Shown here: positions 36,751-45,581 of the stretch, piece by piece
Position numbering within the stretch: position 1 is the stretch's first letter
How the letters are laid out: every line of letters starts with the position of its first letter
NCBI RefSeq assembly: GCF_018326005.1
Contig: NZ_AP021903.1
Span: 6,321,501-6,385,500 of the forward strand
Reading direction: 5' to 3'
DNA: 64,000 nucleotides
Origin: Pseudomonas sp. Seg1
GTDB lineage: Bacteria; Pseudomonadota; Gammaproteobacteria; Pseudomonadales; Pseudomonadaceae
Made by a program: the position numbers and the translations under genes
The notes under the pieces: model-generated
What the model was told of the DNA's origin: nothing
Database searches by the model: none
What the model saw: the letters and a program-made list of their open reading frames with translations, nothing else

Positions 36751-37626
36751 ATGCTTAGCTGCCTTTTTAAGAACGCAATCATGATTTCTTCAGCAATAGG
36801 ATTTTTGGCTATTGCTGCCTATTGTCAATTACAAATACCATCAATTTTAGCCCAGGGACTCACCAACATAACAAACGGCAATCACAGCTTGAAGTTTTTC
36901 TTAATTTTTTCTCTATCGTTTCTATGCAAAATATTCGCACAGAGTATAGGTAACTCCTTGGCAGCCTATGCAGAGGCTTGCACGCGCTTTTTCTTGATAA
37001 GTTCAGTGGTTCACAATCCTAGCCAATGCACCATAGGTTCCCGCATCACGCTGATAAAAGAAGACGCCGAACGGGTAGCAAGTGCAGTACATGACTTCAT
37101 TCATTTGGCAGGCTCCTGCATTTTGACCTTCGCAACCGCATACACACTTCTGAATGAAAATGCGTACTTCACGCTACCGATCATAATCATCACGGCCCTT
37201 ACATCTACCTACATAAAATACGGCGCCGCAAGAATTGAAAAAATGTACACGATAGAAATAGAACAGGAAGAGCTTTACAAGGATTCAATTATAAAAACCC
37301 TCAACATCCCGGCTACCCATAAAGAAGATTCAACCCACCATCTAAATAAAAGCTTGGACCTGTTGAAAAAAGCCACGCATGCGCGCTACAGATATAACAA
37401 GGCGAGCCTTGTAATGTGCTTCTGGCCTGAACTGCTGATCGCATTAGGCACAGCATTCGTAATCATTATCATCGCAAGCTCAACTCCAGAACTTTTCGGA
37501 ACAAAGCTGATTGCCTATTTGGGTTATATCGGAATATTCACCATGGCTAGCGCCAACTCCATAAAGCTCGCTATAGCTTTGATCGGGGTAAATATATCAA
37601 TCAAAAGAATTTTCAAAGAGGCCTGA
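36751..37626 (+). CDS. ABC-transporter-like transmembrane protein lacking an ATPase domain (2)
   Basis: A 291-residue membrane protein with about five or six helices (MISSAIGFLAIAAYCQLQIPS; FFLIFSLSFLCKIFAQSIG; LLIALGTAFVIIIIASS). A soluble stretch between (EDAERVASAVHDFIHLAG and IEKMYTIEIEQEELYKDSIIK) resembles the coupling-helix region of ABC exporters. No ATPase domain. AAGGA is 6 nt before the ATG. It lies 9 bp downstream of the first membrane protein, and the two could form a heterodimeric transmembrane channel. Confidence 0.65.
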   Translation: MLSCLFKNAIMISSAIGFLAIAAYCQLQIPSILAQGLTNITNGNHSLKFFLIFSLSFLCKIFAQSIGNSLAAYAEACTRFFLISSVVHNPSQCTIGSRITLIKEDAERVASAVHDFIHLAGSCILTFATAYTLLNENAYFTLPIIIITALTSTYIKYGAARIEKMYTIEIEQEELYKDSIIKTLNIPATHKEDSTHHLNKSLDLLKKATHARYRYNKASLVMCFWPELLIALGTAFVIIIIASSTPELFGTKLIAYLGYIGIFTMASANSIKLAIALIGVNISIKRIFKEA

Positions 37627-37627
37627 A

Positions 37628-38350
37628 ATGAAATCTCTTTTTCTACAACAAATACGACTAAAACCGGGCGAGGTCGCCCCCCATTTTATCAATTCACTAT
37701 TCCCACTTCAGCTTGTAAGTCCGATAACGGTAATCATTGGGGAAAATGGTTCCGGCAAATCCACACTTCTAGAATCCGTCGCAATAAAACTGGGTTGTAA
37801 TCCCGAAGGGGGTGGCAAGAATTTCAACTTCATTACCGAGAACACACACTCGCCCCTGCATAACTCTCTTATCCTTTCAAAGGGTTACGCAAGAGAAACA
37901 GATGTATTTTTTTACAGGGCAGAGACTTTCTATAACTTCAACACTGCGATACGCCAACTTGATCAAGAACCAAGCTTTGGCCCTGAAATTAAAACTTATT
38001 ACGGCGGGCGAGATATGCATAGCATGTCGCACGGCGAAGCGATGGAGGCACTGTTTCAAAACAGATTCAAGGCGAAGGGCCTCTATATCCTAGATGAACC
38101 TGAAGCATCCTTATCCCCCCTGCGGCAATTGACGTTCATTAGACGCGTACTCGAACTTGCGCAAAAAGGAGCACAATTCGTCATTGCTACACACTCACCG
38201 CTCATCATGTCGATCCCGGGATGTGACTTACTGGAGATTTCGGAGGGACGTTCCGAGAAGATATCTCCGGAAGAAACTGATGCATATGCTATCTACAAAG
38301 CGGTTATCAACTCATCAGGGGAATTCATCAAAACGCTGGAGAATGAGTAA
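37628..38350 (+). CDS. COG3910-type AAA/ABC-like ATPase
   Basis: A 240-residue stand-alone ATPase. Walker A is GENGSGKS (38-45), signature-like SHGEAMEAL (134-142) replaces LSGGQ, Walker B LYILDEPEASLSP (152-164), and H189 in ATHSP is the switch histidine. It closely resembles the predicted ATPase family COG3910 (about 240 residues, with PEGGGKNFNF and YYGGR motifs). Such proteins are usually solitary; here it is 1 bp after a membrane protein and the last gene of the island operon. It may energise the two ATPase-less membrane proteins, which is inference. GAGG precedes the start. Confidence 0.8.
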   Translation: MKSLFLQQIRLKPGEVAPHFINSLFPLQLVSPITVIIGENGSGKSTLLESVAIKLGCNPEGGGKNFNFITENTHSPLHNSLILSKGYARETDVFFYRAETFYNFNTAIRQLDQEPSFGPEIKTYYGGRDMHSMSHGEAMEALFQNRFKAKGLYILDEPEASLSPLRQLTFIRRVLELAQKGAQFVIATHSPLIMSIPGCDLLEISEGRSEKISPEETDAYAIYKAVINSSGEFIKTLENE

Positions 38351-38363
38351 TATTCGGCTAATA

Positions 38364-38393
38364 CAAAAAAAACCGTCCGAAGACGGTTTTTTT
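38364..38393. terminator. Bidirectional intrinsic terminator closing the island operon
   Basis: Stem AAAACCGTC-CGA-AGACGGTTTT with A/T runs on both sides, between the ATPase stop and the cytochrome gene. It can end transcripts from both directions. Confidence 0.88.
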
Positions 38394-38408
38394 CATCAGA
38401 AGCGCGCC

Positions 38409-38837
38409 TTACTTCAGGCCGGACATCTTCTGGATTGCGCCCTTGAGCTCGTCATCCGAGCAATCGGCGCAGGTGCCTTTCGGCGGCATGGCGTTGATGC
38501 CGGTGATGGCTTTGGCCAGGATGCCGTCGAGACCGCCTTGGTGATCGGCGCGGTCTTTCCAGGCTGCCGTGTCACCGATTTTTGGTGCGCCCAGCAGGCC
38601 GGTGCCGTGGCAAGCGTTGCAATGTTTGGCAATCACTTCGTCCGGGGTTTTCGCACCGCCACCGCCGCCGGCAGTTGCAGCCACTTCCATCCCCTTGCAT
38701 TCCTGCCCTTGAACACACACCTGGCCAACCGGCTCGAGGCGTTTGGCAATGTCGTCATTCGTCGCAGCTTGAGCGCTGACAGCCCAGAGGGCCAGTACGG
38801 TTGCTGGTGCGGCCAGCATTTTCATAATTAGGTTCAC
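38409..38837 (-). CDS. Cytochrome c5 family protein
   Basis: A 142-residue c-type cytochrome with a cleavable signal peptide (WAVSAQA). The haem site is C73-NA-C76-H77 (HCNACHGTG), the axial methionine lies in INAMPPKG (M117), and C123/C126 (GTCADC) match the cytochrome c5 disulfide. It is a periplasmic electron carrier. A GTG at 38837 with GAGGGTGAACGC gives MNLIMKM; an ATG at 38825 gives MKML; both fit the signal peptide. In P. aeruginosa the same position before pauR is taken by cycB (PA5300). Confidence 0.9.
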   Translation of the reverse strand: MNLIMKMLAAPATVLALWAVSAQAATNDDIAKRLEPVGQVCVQGQECKGMEVAATAGGGGGAKTPDEVIAKHCNACHGTGLLGAPKIGDTAAWKDRADHQGGLDGILAKAITGINAMPPKGTCADCSDDELKGAIQKMSGLK

Positions 38838-39007
38838 GCGTTCACCCTCAATGGTGGCTATTCACGCCTGCGGCCACGGTTCGCAGGCGGGCGGAAGTAT
38901 AGCGGGTAGCCCGCCACACTGAAACAACCCCATAGTCGAAGGGGTTATACCGCACAGTGGAAAAACTCGTTGGATGCCTTCGCCGTCATGGCTTGGCGCC
39001 TCTATCT

Positions 39008-39556
39008 TTAAAAATTCGCCGGCGTGGCTGCGCTGATTAGTCGCGCAGGCGCGTCGAACGGATTACGGAAACGATGCGGCTTGGTACTTTCAAAGTAGTA
39101 GCTGTCGCCGGCTTCGAGAATAAAAGTTTCCAGCCCCACCACCAGTTCCAGACGACCTTCGACCAGAATCCCGGTTTCCTCGCCCTCATGGGTGAGCATC
39201 TCTTCGCCGGTATCGGCGCCCGGCGGGTAGATTTCGTTGAGAAATGCGATAGCCCGGCTCGGGTGCGCACGGCCGACCAGTTTCATGGTCACGGCGCCGT
39301 CGGAAATGTCGATCAGCTCGTTGGCCTTGTAGACGATCTGGGTCGGGACTTCCTGCAGGATTTCTTCGGAAAAGAACTCGACCATGGACATGGGAATGCC
39401 GCCCAGAACTTTTCTCAGCGAACTGATCGAAGGGCTGACGCTGTTCTTTTCGATCATCGAAATGGTGCTGTTGGTGACGCCCGCGCGTTTGGCGAGTTCA
39501 CGCTGGGAAAGCCCTTTGAGCTTGCGGATCGATTGCAGTCGTTCACCGACGTCCAA
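39008..39556 (-). CDS. pauR: PauR, cupin-containing XRE regulator of polyamine catabolism
   Basis: A 182-residue regulator: XRE helix-turn-helix (VGERLQSIRKLKGLSQRELAKRAGVTNSTISMIEK, residues 3-37) followed by a double-stranded beta-helix cupin (HEGEETGILVEGRLELVVG, about 123-142). By gene order and architecture it corresponds to P. aeruginosa PA5301 PauR, which represses polyamine catabolic genes. The start is a TTG at 39556 behind GGAGGCTCCAG; the longer frame is rejected. Upstream of the gene in the reading direction, dadX ends about 90 bp away. Confidence 0.88.
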   Translation of the reverse strand: MDVGERLQSIRKLKGLSQRELAKRAGVTNSTISMIEKNSVSPSISSLRKVLGGIPMSMVEFFSEEILQEVPTQIVYKANELIDISDGAVTMKLVGRAHPSRAIAFLNEIYPPGADTGEEMLTHEGEETGILVEGRLELVVGLETFILEAGDSYYFESTKPHRFRNPFDAPARLISAATPANF

Positions 39557-39645
39557 GGCTGGAGCCTCCAGAGTGTTGTAGAAATATTGAGCGTTATCAT
39601 GGCGACAGCGTTCAGTATTTACAACACTCGGGTCCCGTCGCAGCC

Positions 39646-40719
39646 TCAAGCCTCGGAATAGAGCCTTGGCACTCGACGCAGGTTGCAGAAGATCTGGTAG
39701 GGAATGGTGTCGGCCCACTGTGCGACTTCGCTGGCGAGGATGTTTTTGCCCCACAGCTCGACGGTCGAACCGAGGTCCGCTTCCGGCACATCGGTAAGGT
39801 CGATGCAGAGCATGTCCATCGACACGCGGCCAAGGATGCGGCTGCGTTTACCGGCCACCAGCACCGGTGTGCCAGTCGGCGCCTGACGCGGGTAGCCATC
39901 GGCGTAACCCATGGCCACCACGCCGATGCGCATTGGCTTGTCGGTGATGAATCTGGCGCCGTAGCCGATTGGTTCGCCGGCCGGCAATTCACGCACGCAG
40001 ATGACTTTCGATTCGAGAGTCATCACCGGTTGCAGGCGATCAGCCACGGCGTTGGCTTCTTCGAACGGCGTGGCGCCGTAGAGCATGATGCCCGGGCGAA
40101 CCCAATCGCTGTGAATCTGCGGCCAACCGAGCACGGCAGGCGAGTTGCGCAGACTGACTTCCGCTGCCAAGCCCTGACGCGCAGCCTCAAACACCGCGAC
40201 CTGATCGGCGCTGCTCTGCTCGTGCAATTCATCGGCACGGGCGAAGTGGCTCATCAATACGATCTTCGCCACCTTGCCGCTGGCCAGCAGGCGTTGATAC
40301 GCCGCCGGGTAATCCTTTGGATGCAAACCGACGCGGTGCATGCCCGAATCGAGTTTCAGCCACACAGTGATGGGTTTGCTCAGCGCAGCCTGCTCGATCG
40401 CTTCGAGTTGCCACAGCGAGTGCACCACGGTCCAGAAATCATGCTCGACGATCAGCGCCAGTTCATCGGCCTCGAAGATGCCTTCGAGCAACAACACCGG
40501 GGCCTTGATGCCGGCGGCGCGCAGCTCCAGCGCTTCTTCTATGCAGGCGACGGCGAAACCATCGGCCTCGGCCTCCAGCGCCTGGGCGCAACGCACCGCG
40601 CCATGGCCATAGGCATCAGCCTTGATCACGGCGAGCGCCTTGGCGCCGGTGACTTCGCGGGCAATTCGGTAGTTGTGGCGCAGGGCTTCTAGGTCGATCA
40701 GGGCACGGGCAGGACGCAT
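39646..40719 (-). CDS. dadX: Catabolic alanine racemase DadX
   Basis: A 357-residue PLP-dependent alanine racemase. The PLP lysine is K33 in [11 protein letters not shown] and the second catalytic residue is the tyrosine in IGYGARF near 255. It converts L-alanine to D-alanine, which DadA oxidises; together they let the cell use alanine as a carbon source. The operon reads dadA-ridA-dadX leftward, so dadX is the third cistron, and pauR lies further downstream. The C-terminus resembles Pseudomonas DadX rather than the biosynthetic Alr. Confidence 0.95.
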   Translation of the reverse strand: MRPARALIDLEALRHNYRIAREVTGAKALAVIKADAYGHGAVRCAQALEAEADGFAVACIEEALELRAAGIKAPVLLLEGIFEADELALIVEHDFWTVVHSLWQLEAIEQAALSKPITVWLKLDSGMHRVGLHPKDYPAAYQRLLASGKVAKIVLMSHFARADELHEQSSADQVAVFEAARQGLAAEVSLRNSPAVLGWPQIHSDWVRPGIMLYGATPFEEANAVADRLQPVMTLESKVICVRELPAGEPIGYGARFITDKPMRIGVVAMGYADGYPRQAPTGTPVLVAGKRSRILGRVSMDMLCIDLTDVPEADLGSTVELWGKNILASEVAQWADTIPYQIFCNLRRVPRLYSEA

Positions 40720-40814
40720 GGCGGCAGACTTCTAGGCGGTCATGGGAATAAAAACCGGCGCTGGCTGACGGCGTGAACCGCCAACAGCACCGGGAGAGGG
40801 ATCTTTACAGCGGT

Positions 40815-41168
40815 TTACGGCAGCGCGGCGACGATGGAAATCTCGACCAGGATGCTCGGCTTGGCCATCTTCGCTTCGACGGTGGCACGGGCCGGGGCGG
40901 CGCCTTTGGGCAGCCACTGATCCCACACTGAGTTCATCCCGGCAAAGTGCGCTTCGATGTCGTTCAGGTAGATCGTCGCCGACAACAGGTGCTGTTTATC
41001 GGTGCCCGCGAGATCGAGCAGGCGCTCGATATTGGCCAGTACGTCGCGAGTCTGCTGTTCAATCCCGGCGTCGAAATCGTCGCCGACCTGCCCGGCCAGA
41101 TACACGGTGCCGTTGTGGCTGACGATCTGACTCATGCGCTCATTGGTGAGCTGGCGCTGGATTGCCAT
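40815..41168 (-). CDS. RidA family reactive imine deaminase
   Basis: A 117-residue RidA/YjgF protein, with [20 protein letters not shown] at residues 23-42 and the conserved arginine in [14 protein letters not shown] (PARATV). RidA proteins hydrolyse enamine/imine intermediates. DadA makes an imine from D-alanine, so this member probably deals with 2-iminopropionate, in line with the dad operon. The start overlaps the end of dadA by 29 bp, which couples translation. In P. aeruginosa PA5303 sits at the same place. Confidence 0.92.
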   Translation of the reverse strand: MAIQRQLTNERMSQIVSHNGTVYLAGQVGDDFDAGIEQQTRDVLANIERLLDLAGTDKQHLLSATIYLNDIEAHFAGMNSVWDQWLPKGAAPARATVEAKMAKPSILVEISIVAALP

Positions 41169-42444
41169 GTTTTGCGGACTCCTGGGTCTTGTTGCCGTAA
41201 CGGGAAATATCGAGGCCTTCGGCGCTGATCTGCGGCTTTTTCTTCGCCATCAGGTCAGCCAGCAAGCGACCGGAACCGCACGCCATGGTCCAGCCGAGAG
41301 TGCCGTGACCGGTGTTGAGGAACAGGTTCTTGAACGGGGTGGCGCCAACGATCGGCGTGCCGTCCGGAGTGGTCGGACGCAGGCCGGTCCAGAAGCTCGC
41401 CTCGGCCAGATTGCCGCCCTGAGGATAAAGGTCGTTGACGATCATCTCCAGGGTTTCGCGGCGACGCGGGTTGAGCGACAGGTCAAAACCGGCGATCTCG
41501 GCCATGCCGCCGACGCGAATGCGGTTGTCGAAACGGGTGATCGCGACCTTGTAGGTCTCGTCGAGAATGGTCGAGGTCGGGGCCATCGCCGGATTGGTGA
41601 TCGGCACGGTCAGCGAGTAACCCTTGAGCGGATACACCGGGGCCTTGATGCCCAGCGGCTTGAGCAGCTGCGGCGAGTAGCTGCCGAGGGCCAGCACGTA
41701 ACGGTCGGCGGTTTCCAGCTTGCCGTCGATCCACACGCCGTTGATGCGGTCACCGGCGAAGTCGAGTTTCTGGATGTCCTGGCCGAAGCGGAATTCCACA
41801 CCCAGTTTCACCGCCATTTCAGCCAGGCGCGTGGTGAAGATCTGGCAGTCGCCAGTCTGGTCGTTCGGCAGGCGCAAAGCACCGGCGAGGATGTCGGTGA
41901 CATTTGCAAGTGCCGGCTCGACGCGGGCAATGCCGGCGCGGTCGAGCACTTCAAACGGTACACCGGACTCTTTCAGCACGGCGATGTCTTTGGCGGCGCC
42001 ATCAAGTTGCGCCTGGGTGCGGAACAGTTGCGTGGTGCCGAGGCTGCGGCCTTCGTAGGCGATGCCGGTTTCGGCGCGCAATTCGTCGAGGCAGTCACGG
42101 CTGTACTCGGACAGACGCACCATGCGCTCTTTGTTCACCGCGTAACGGTTGGCGGTGCAGTTGCGCAGCATCTGCGCCATCCACAGGTATTGATCGATGT
42201 CGGCGGTGGCCTTGATCGCGAGAGGCGCGTGACGTTGCAGCAGCCACTTGATCGCCTTGAGCGGTACGCCCGGCGCGGCCCACGGCGAGGCATAGCCCGG
42301 CGAGACCTGGCCGGCGTTGGCGAAACTGGTCTCCATGGCGGCGGCTGGCTGCCGGTCGACCACCACCACTTCAAACCCGGCACGGGCCAGATAGTAAGCA
42401 CTGGCGGTACCGATGACGCCGCTACCCAAGACCATTACGCGCAT
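41140..42444 (-). CDS. dadA: D-amino-acid dehydrogenase small subunit DadA
   Basis: A 434-residue FAD-dependent membrane-associated dehydrogenase. The dinucleotide-binding fold is N-terminal ([24 protein letters not shown]), and the C-terminal substrate end has [17 protein letters not shown]. It oxidises D-alanine to pyruvate and ammonia, feeding electrons to the respiratory chain. First gene of the leftward dad operon; divergent from the Lrp-type regulator dadR with a 156-bp regulatory gap. Confidence 0.95.
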   Translation of the reverse strand: MRVMVLGSGVIGTASAYYLARAGFEVVVVDRQPAAAMETSFANAGQVSPGYASPWAAPGVPLKAIKWLLQRHAPLAIKATADIDQYLWMAQMLRNCTANRYAVNKERMVRLSEYSRDCLDELRAETGIAYEGRSLGTTQLFRTQAQLDGAAKDIAVLKESGVPFEVLDRAGIARVEPALANVTDILAGALRLPNDQTGDCQIFTTRLAEMAVKLGVEFRFGQDIQKLDFAGDRINGVWIDGKLETADRYVLALGSYSPQLLKPLGIKAPVYPLKGYSLTVPITNPAMAPTSTILDETYKVAITRFDNRIRVGGMAEIAGFDLSLNPRRRETLEMIVNDLYPQGGNLAEASFWTGLRPTTPDGTPIVGATPFKNLFLNTGHGTLGWTMACGSGRLLADLMAKKKPQISAEGLDISRYGNKTQESAKHGNPAPAHQ

Positions 42445-42600
42445 TTTGTATCCCTCATCGCGGCAGGGGCCGCGTACGTCTGTTGTTAGAGCAATGATGC
42501 GCGCAGTGTAAAAAATAAATGCCAGTGCTTTTCACTATATAAGCGCCTATATTTGGCGACAATTCTCGGCAAAAACCCTTTTCACGGAGGCGCATCCCCT
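42445..42600. promoter_or_regulatory. Divergent dadA/dadR control region
   Basis: 156-bp gap between two head-to-head genes, AT-rich in the middle (about 42505-42545, AAAAAATAAA and ACTATATAAGCG). Lrp-type regulators bind such regions; the exact DadR site cannot be placed from sequence. Confidence 0.5.
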
Positions 42601-43089
42601 ATGCGTACCAACACTCAGACCAAACGTGAGCTGGACAAGATCGACCGCAACATTTTGCGGATCCTGCAGGCGGACGGGCGGATTTCCTTCACCGAGCTCG
42701 GGGAAAAGGTCGGCCTCTCCACCACGCCGTGCACCGAGCGGGTGCGGCGTCTGGAGCGTGAGGGGATCATCATGGGCTACAACGCCCGGCTGAATCCGCA
42801 GCATTTGAAGGGTAGCTTGCTGGTGTTCGTCGAGATCAGCCTCGACTACAAATCCGGCGACACTTTCGAAGAGTTCCGACGCGCGGTGCTGAAGTTGCCG
42901 CATGTGTTGGAGTGCCACTTGGTGTCAGGGGATTTCGACTATCTGGTGAAGGCGCGGATTTCCGAGATGGCCTCGTACCGCAAGCTGTTGGGCGATATTT
43001 TGTTGAAGCTGCCGCATGTGCGCGAGTCGAAGAGCTATATCGTGATGGAAGAGGTGAAGGAGAGCCTGAGCCTGCCGATCCCGGACTGA
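42601..43089 (+). CDS. dadR: Lrp/AsnC family activator of the dad operon
   Basis: A 162-residue Lrp-type protein. N-terminal helix-turn-helix (KIDRNILRILQADGRISFTELGEKVGLSTTPCTERVRRLEREGI) is followed by the RAM ligand-binding domain (SYIVMEEVKESLSLPI at the end). In P. aeruginosa PA5308 the divergent neighbour of dadA is DadR, the alanine-responsive activator. The start at MRTNTQ (42601) is used because the in-frame extension overlaps the regulatory gap; GGAG sits 10 nt upstream. Confidence 0.92.
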   Translation: MRTNTQTKRELDKIDRNILRILQADGRISFTELGEKVGLSTTPCTERVRRLEREGIIMGYNARLNPQHLKGSLLVFVEISLDYKSGDTFEEFRRAVLKLPHVLECHLVSGDFDYLVKARISEMASYRKLLGDILLKLPHVRESKSYIVMEEVKESLSLPIPD

Positions 43090-43113
43090 TTTTTGCCGGG
43101 CCTGACCCGGCCC

Positions 43114-43206
43114 TATCGCTGGCAAGCCAGCTCCCACAGGTTCAGTGTCCAACGCAAATTCTGTGTCCGACAACAATAACTGTGGGAGCTGGCTTGCCAG
43201 CGATGG
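43114..43206. repeat. REP/BIME pair, GTGGGAGCTGGCTTGCCAGCG type, tail-to-tail orientation
   Basis: Left arm TATCGCTGGCAAGCCAGCTC and right arm GAGCTGGCTTGCCAGCGAT, so the GTGGGAGC ends face inward, the opposite of most copies here. Sits between dadR and the YkgJ-like gene. Confidence 0.85.
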
Positions 43207-43230
43207 CCTCGACTCGGACCAGCGAACTGG

Positions 43231-43584
43231 CTAAACCAACACCTGCCGATTCGCCGCCATGTACTCGAAGATCTGCTTTTCTGCGCGCGGATGAATCAGC
43301 TCCACCGGCCCCCGCCCATTCGGGCACGGTAAGGTTTTGGTGGTGCCAAACAACCTGCAAATCAACGGTCGCTCGCCATACACCGTGCAGCCATTCGGCC
43401 CCAGGTGCACACAGTTCAGCTCTTCCATCGCCGCATCCTGCTCGGCGCGGGTCTTGCGCGGCAGGCGCGCCATTTCTTCCGGCGATGTTGTCACCGGCCC
43501 ACAACAATCGTGGCAGCCGGGCACACACTCGAACGAGGGAATCTGCTGACGCAGGGTGCGGATTTTCTCGCTGTTGCAGCTCAT
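43231..43584 (-). CDS. YkgJ family cysteine-cluster protein
   Basis: A 117-residue UPF0153/CxxCxxCC protein: C20, C24, C27 and C28 (FECVPGCHDCC), then C58, C66, C76 and C87. The arrangement predicts a zinc or Fe-S site; family members are poorly understood. The start at MSCNSEK is chosen over a longer frame that runs into the neighbouring divergent gene's leader. The product lacks a signal peptide. Divergent from the FAD oxidase gene. Confidence 0.85.
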   Translation of the reverse strand: MSCNSEKIRTLRQQIPSFECVPGCHDCCGPVTTSPEEMARLPRKTRAEQDAAMEELNCVHLGPNGCTVYGERPLICRLFGTTKTLPCPNGRGPVELIHPRAEKQIFEYMAANRQVLV

Positions 43585-43730
43585 CGAAACGGTGACCAAC
43601 GTGGAATAGGCGGCAATTGTGCCGCAAAAGCCGCAATCCAGACACCGTAGACCGACCAATGTTGCCCACCTTCGCGGGTGCGGCTTATGCTCCGTCAAAT
43701 TTTCTCGACACCCCGCTCAGGATGACGCCC

Positions 43731-45041
43731 ATGACCGCCCGCGCCCAAACCACCGCGAGCCAACCCCACGTTGCCTCTTACTACGCCGCCAGCAGCCTGC
43801 CGCAACCGGACCATACGCGGCTGCAAGGTGAAGTGATTGCCGACGTGTGCGTGGTCGGCGGCGGCTTTTCCGGGCTGAACACCGCGCTGGAACTGGCCGA
43901 ACGTGGCCTCAGCGTGGTGCTGCTGGAAGCACACAGGATCGGCTGGGGCGCCAGCGGTCGCAATGGTGGGCAACTGATTCGCGGCGTCGGTCATGGTCTC
44001 GACCAGTTCACCAACGTGATCGGCACCGACGGCGTGCGGCAGATGAAATTGATGGGGCTGGAAGCCGTGGAAATCGTCCGCCAGCGCGTCGAGCGCTTCC
44101 AGATCCCCTGCGACTTGACCTGGGGTTACTGCGACCTCGCCAACAAGCCGTCTGACCTCGAGGGTTTTGCCGAGGACGCCGAAGAGCTGCGCAGCCTTGG
44201 TTATCGCTACGAAACCCGTCTGCTGCAAGCCAATGAAATGCACACGGTGGTCGGTTCCAAACGCTACGTTGGCGGCCTGGTCGATATGGGGTCCGGGCAT
44301 CTGCATCCGCTGAATCTGGCATTGGGCGAAGCCGCAGCGGCGCAGCAACTGGGCGTGCAGCTGTTCGAGCAATCGGCGGTGACCCGCATTGATTACGGCC
44401 CTGAAGTGAAAGTGCACACGGCGCAAGGCTCGGTGCGGGCGAAGACGCTAGTGTTGGGATGCAATGCCTATCTCAATGGCCTCAACCCGCAACTCAGCGG
44501 AAAGGTCCTGCCCGCCGGCAGCTACATCATCGCCACCGAGCCGCTGTCCGAAGAGCAGGCGCATGGCCTTTTGCCGCAAAACATGGCGGTCTGCGACCAG
44601 CGTGTGGCGCTGGATTACTACCGGCTCTCGGCGGATCGCCGATTGCTGTTCGGCGGCGCCTGTCATTACTCGGGGCGCGACCCGAAGGACATCGCCGCGT
44701 ACATGCAGCCGAAGATGCTCGAAGTTTTCCCGCAACTGGCCGGAGTAAACATTGATTATCAGTGGGGCGGCATGATCGGCATCGGCGCCAACCGTTTGCC
44801 GCAGATCGGTCGGCTCGCGGACCAACCGAACGTGTATTACGCCCAGGCGTATTCAGGGCACGGGGTGAATGCCACGCACCTGGCGGGTAAGTTGCTCGCC
44901 GAGGCGATCAGCGGGCAGCACAGCGGCGGCTTTGATCTGTTTGCCAAGGTGCCGCATATCACCTTTCCAGGGGGCAAGCATTTGCGCTCGCCGTTGCTGG
45001 CGCTGGGGATGTTGTGGCATCGCCTTAAAGAACTGGTCTGA
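43731..45041 (+). CDS. FAD-dependent oxidoreductase, gamma-glutamylpolyamine oxidase type (PauB/PuuB)
   Basis: A 436-residue DAO-family flavoenzyme. The FAD-binding motif is VVGGGFSGLNTALELAERGL (41-60), and GHGVNATHLAGKLLAEAI near the C-terminus closes the FAD site. It oxidises a gamma-glutamylated amine or similar substrate. By gene order it corresponds to P. aeruginosa PA5309 (pauB4), part of polyamine catabolism under PauR. Two ATGs lie nearby; 43731 is preferred, with CAGGATGACGCCC before it. An in-frame ATG at 43722 is possible. Confidence 0.88.
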   Translation: MTARAQTTASQPHVASYYAASSLPQPDHTRLQGEVIADVCVVGGGFSGLNTALELAERGLSVVLLEAHRIGWGASGRNGGQLIRGVGHGLDQFTNVIGTDGVRQMKLMGLEAVEIVRQRVERFQIPCDLTWGYCDLANKPSDLEGFAEDAEELRSLGYRYETRLLQANEMHTVVGSKRYVGGLVDMGSGHLHPLNLALGEAAAAQQLGVQLFEQSAVTRIDYGPEVKVHTAQGSVRAKTLVLGCNAYLNGLNPQLSGKVLPAGSYIIATEPLSEEQAHGLLPQNMAVCDQRVALDYYRLSADRRLLFGGACHYSGRDPKDIAAYMQPKMLEVFPQLAGVNIDYQWGGMIGIGANRLPQIGRLADQPNVYYAQAYSGHGVNATHLAGKLLAEAISGQHSGGFDLFAKVPHITFPGGKHLRSPLLALGMLWHRLKELV

Positions 45042-45068
45042 TGTTTTTGCGGTGGATGTGAAGGCCCT

Positions 45069-45134
45069 ATCGCGAGCAGGCTCACTCCTACAGTTGAAAT
45101 GCGTTCCCCCTGTAGGAGTGAGCCTGCTCGCGAT
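45069..45134. repeat. REP pair (TAGGAGTGAGCCTGCTCGCGAT type)
   Basis: Arms ATCGCGAGCAGGCTCACTCC and GGAGTGAGCCTGCTCGCGAT meet around a short loop, the same core as in the palindrome at 33504. Confidence 0.9.
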
Positions 45135-45156
45135 GCCCGAAAGAACAATACAGATC

Positions 45157-45402
45157 TCAGATCCGCCAGAACGGCTTCAAGCCCTCCTCCAGCGCCTGCT
45201 CCCGCGTCAGCCCGACATCCTTGAGCTGCTCGGGCGTCAAACCGAGCAACGCCTTGCGCGTGTGCAGACGATGCCAGAACAGACCCAAGCGACTGAGGTC
45301 GGACGGCGCGTTGCGCATGGCCGTGTTCCACGCACTGTCCTCCTGCCCTGCCTCCAGTTCCTGACTGTGTAACGTCAGCCGCACATCGCTCAAGCCGTTC
45401 AT
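45157..45402 (-). CDS. DUF1127 family small protein
   Basis: An 81-residue protein whose C-terminal half is the DUF1127 domain (LFWHRLHTRKALLGLTPEQLKDVGLTREQALEEGLKPFWR), an arginine-rich motif often involved in stress responses or RNA binding in other bacteria; its role here is unknown. The basic, short layout is normal for the family. Divergent from the MocR-type regulator across a 179-bp region with four copies of a TACAGAT motif, and may be controlled with it. Confidence 0.88.
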   Translation of the reverse strand: MNGLSDVRLTLHSQELEAGQEDSAWNTAMRNAPSDLSRLGLFWHRLHTRKALLGLTPEQLKDVGLTREQALEEGLKPFWRI

Positions 45403-45465
45403 TTTTGTCGCTCCTGTTTACTTGGGTAGCCAGAGATTCCATGATGCGCGGGTCGGCAAAAGCAT

Positions 45466-45546
45466 TACAGATTCAACACATCTGTATTATTTCCATACAG
45501 ATTTGCTGTTTCTGCCACTGAATTGTCGATTTACGCCGCATCTGTA
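45466..45546. promoter_or_regulatory. Candidate operator: four TACAGAT/ATCTGTA half-sites
   Basis: TACAGAT at 45466 and 45496, ATCTGTA at 45480 and 45540. The first and second form a 21-bp perfect palindrome with a 7-bp spacer. Same-strand copies are 30 and 60 bp apart, which are multiples of about one helical turn. The cluster lies between divergent genes, just ahead of a MocR-type regulator, and is probably its own binding site; autoregulation is inferred. Confidence 0.6.
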
Positions 45547-45581
45547 CTGGTTTTTCGAATCACCTGCATCGAGGCAGTGCC

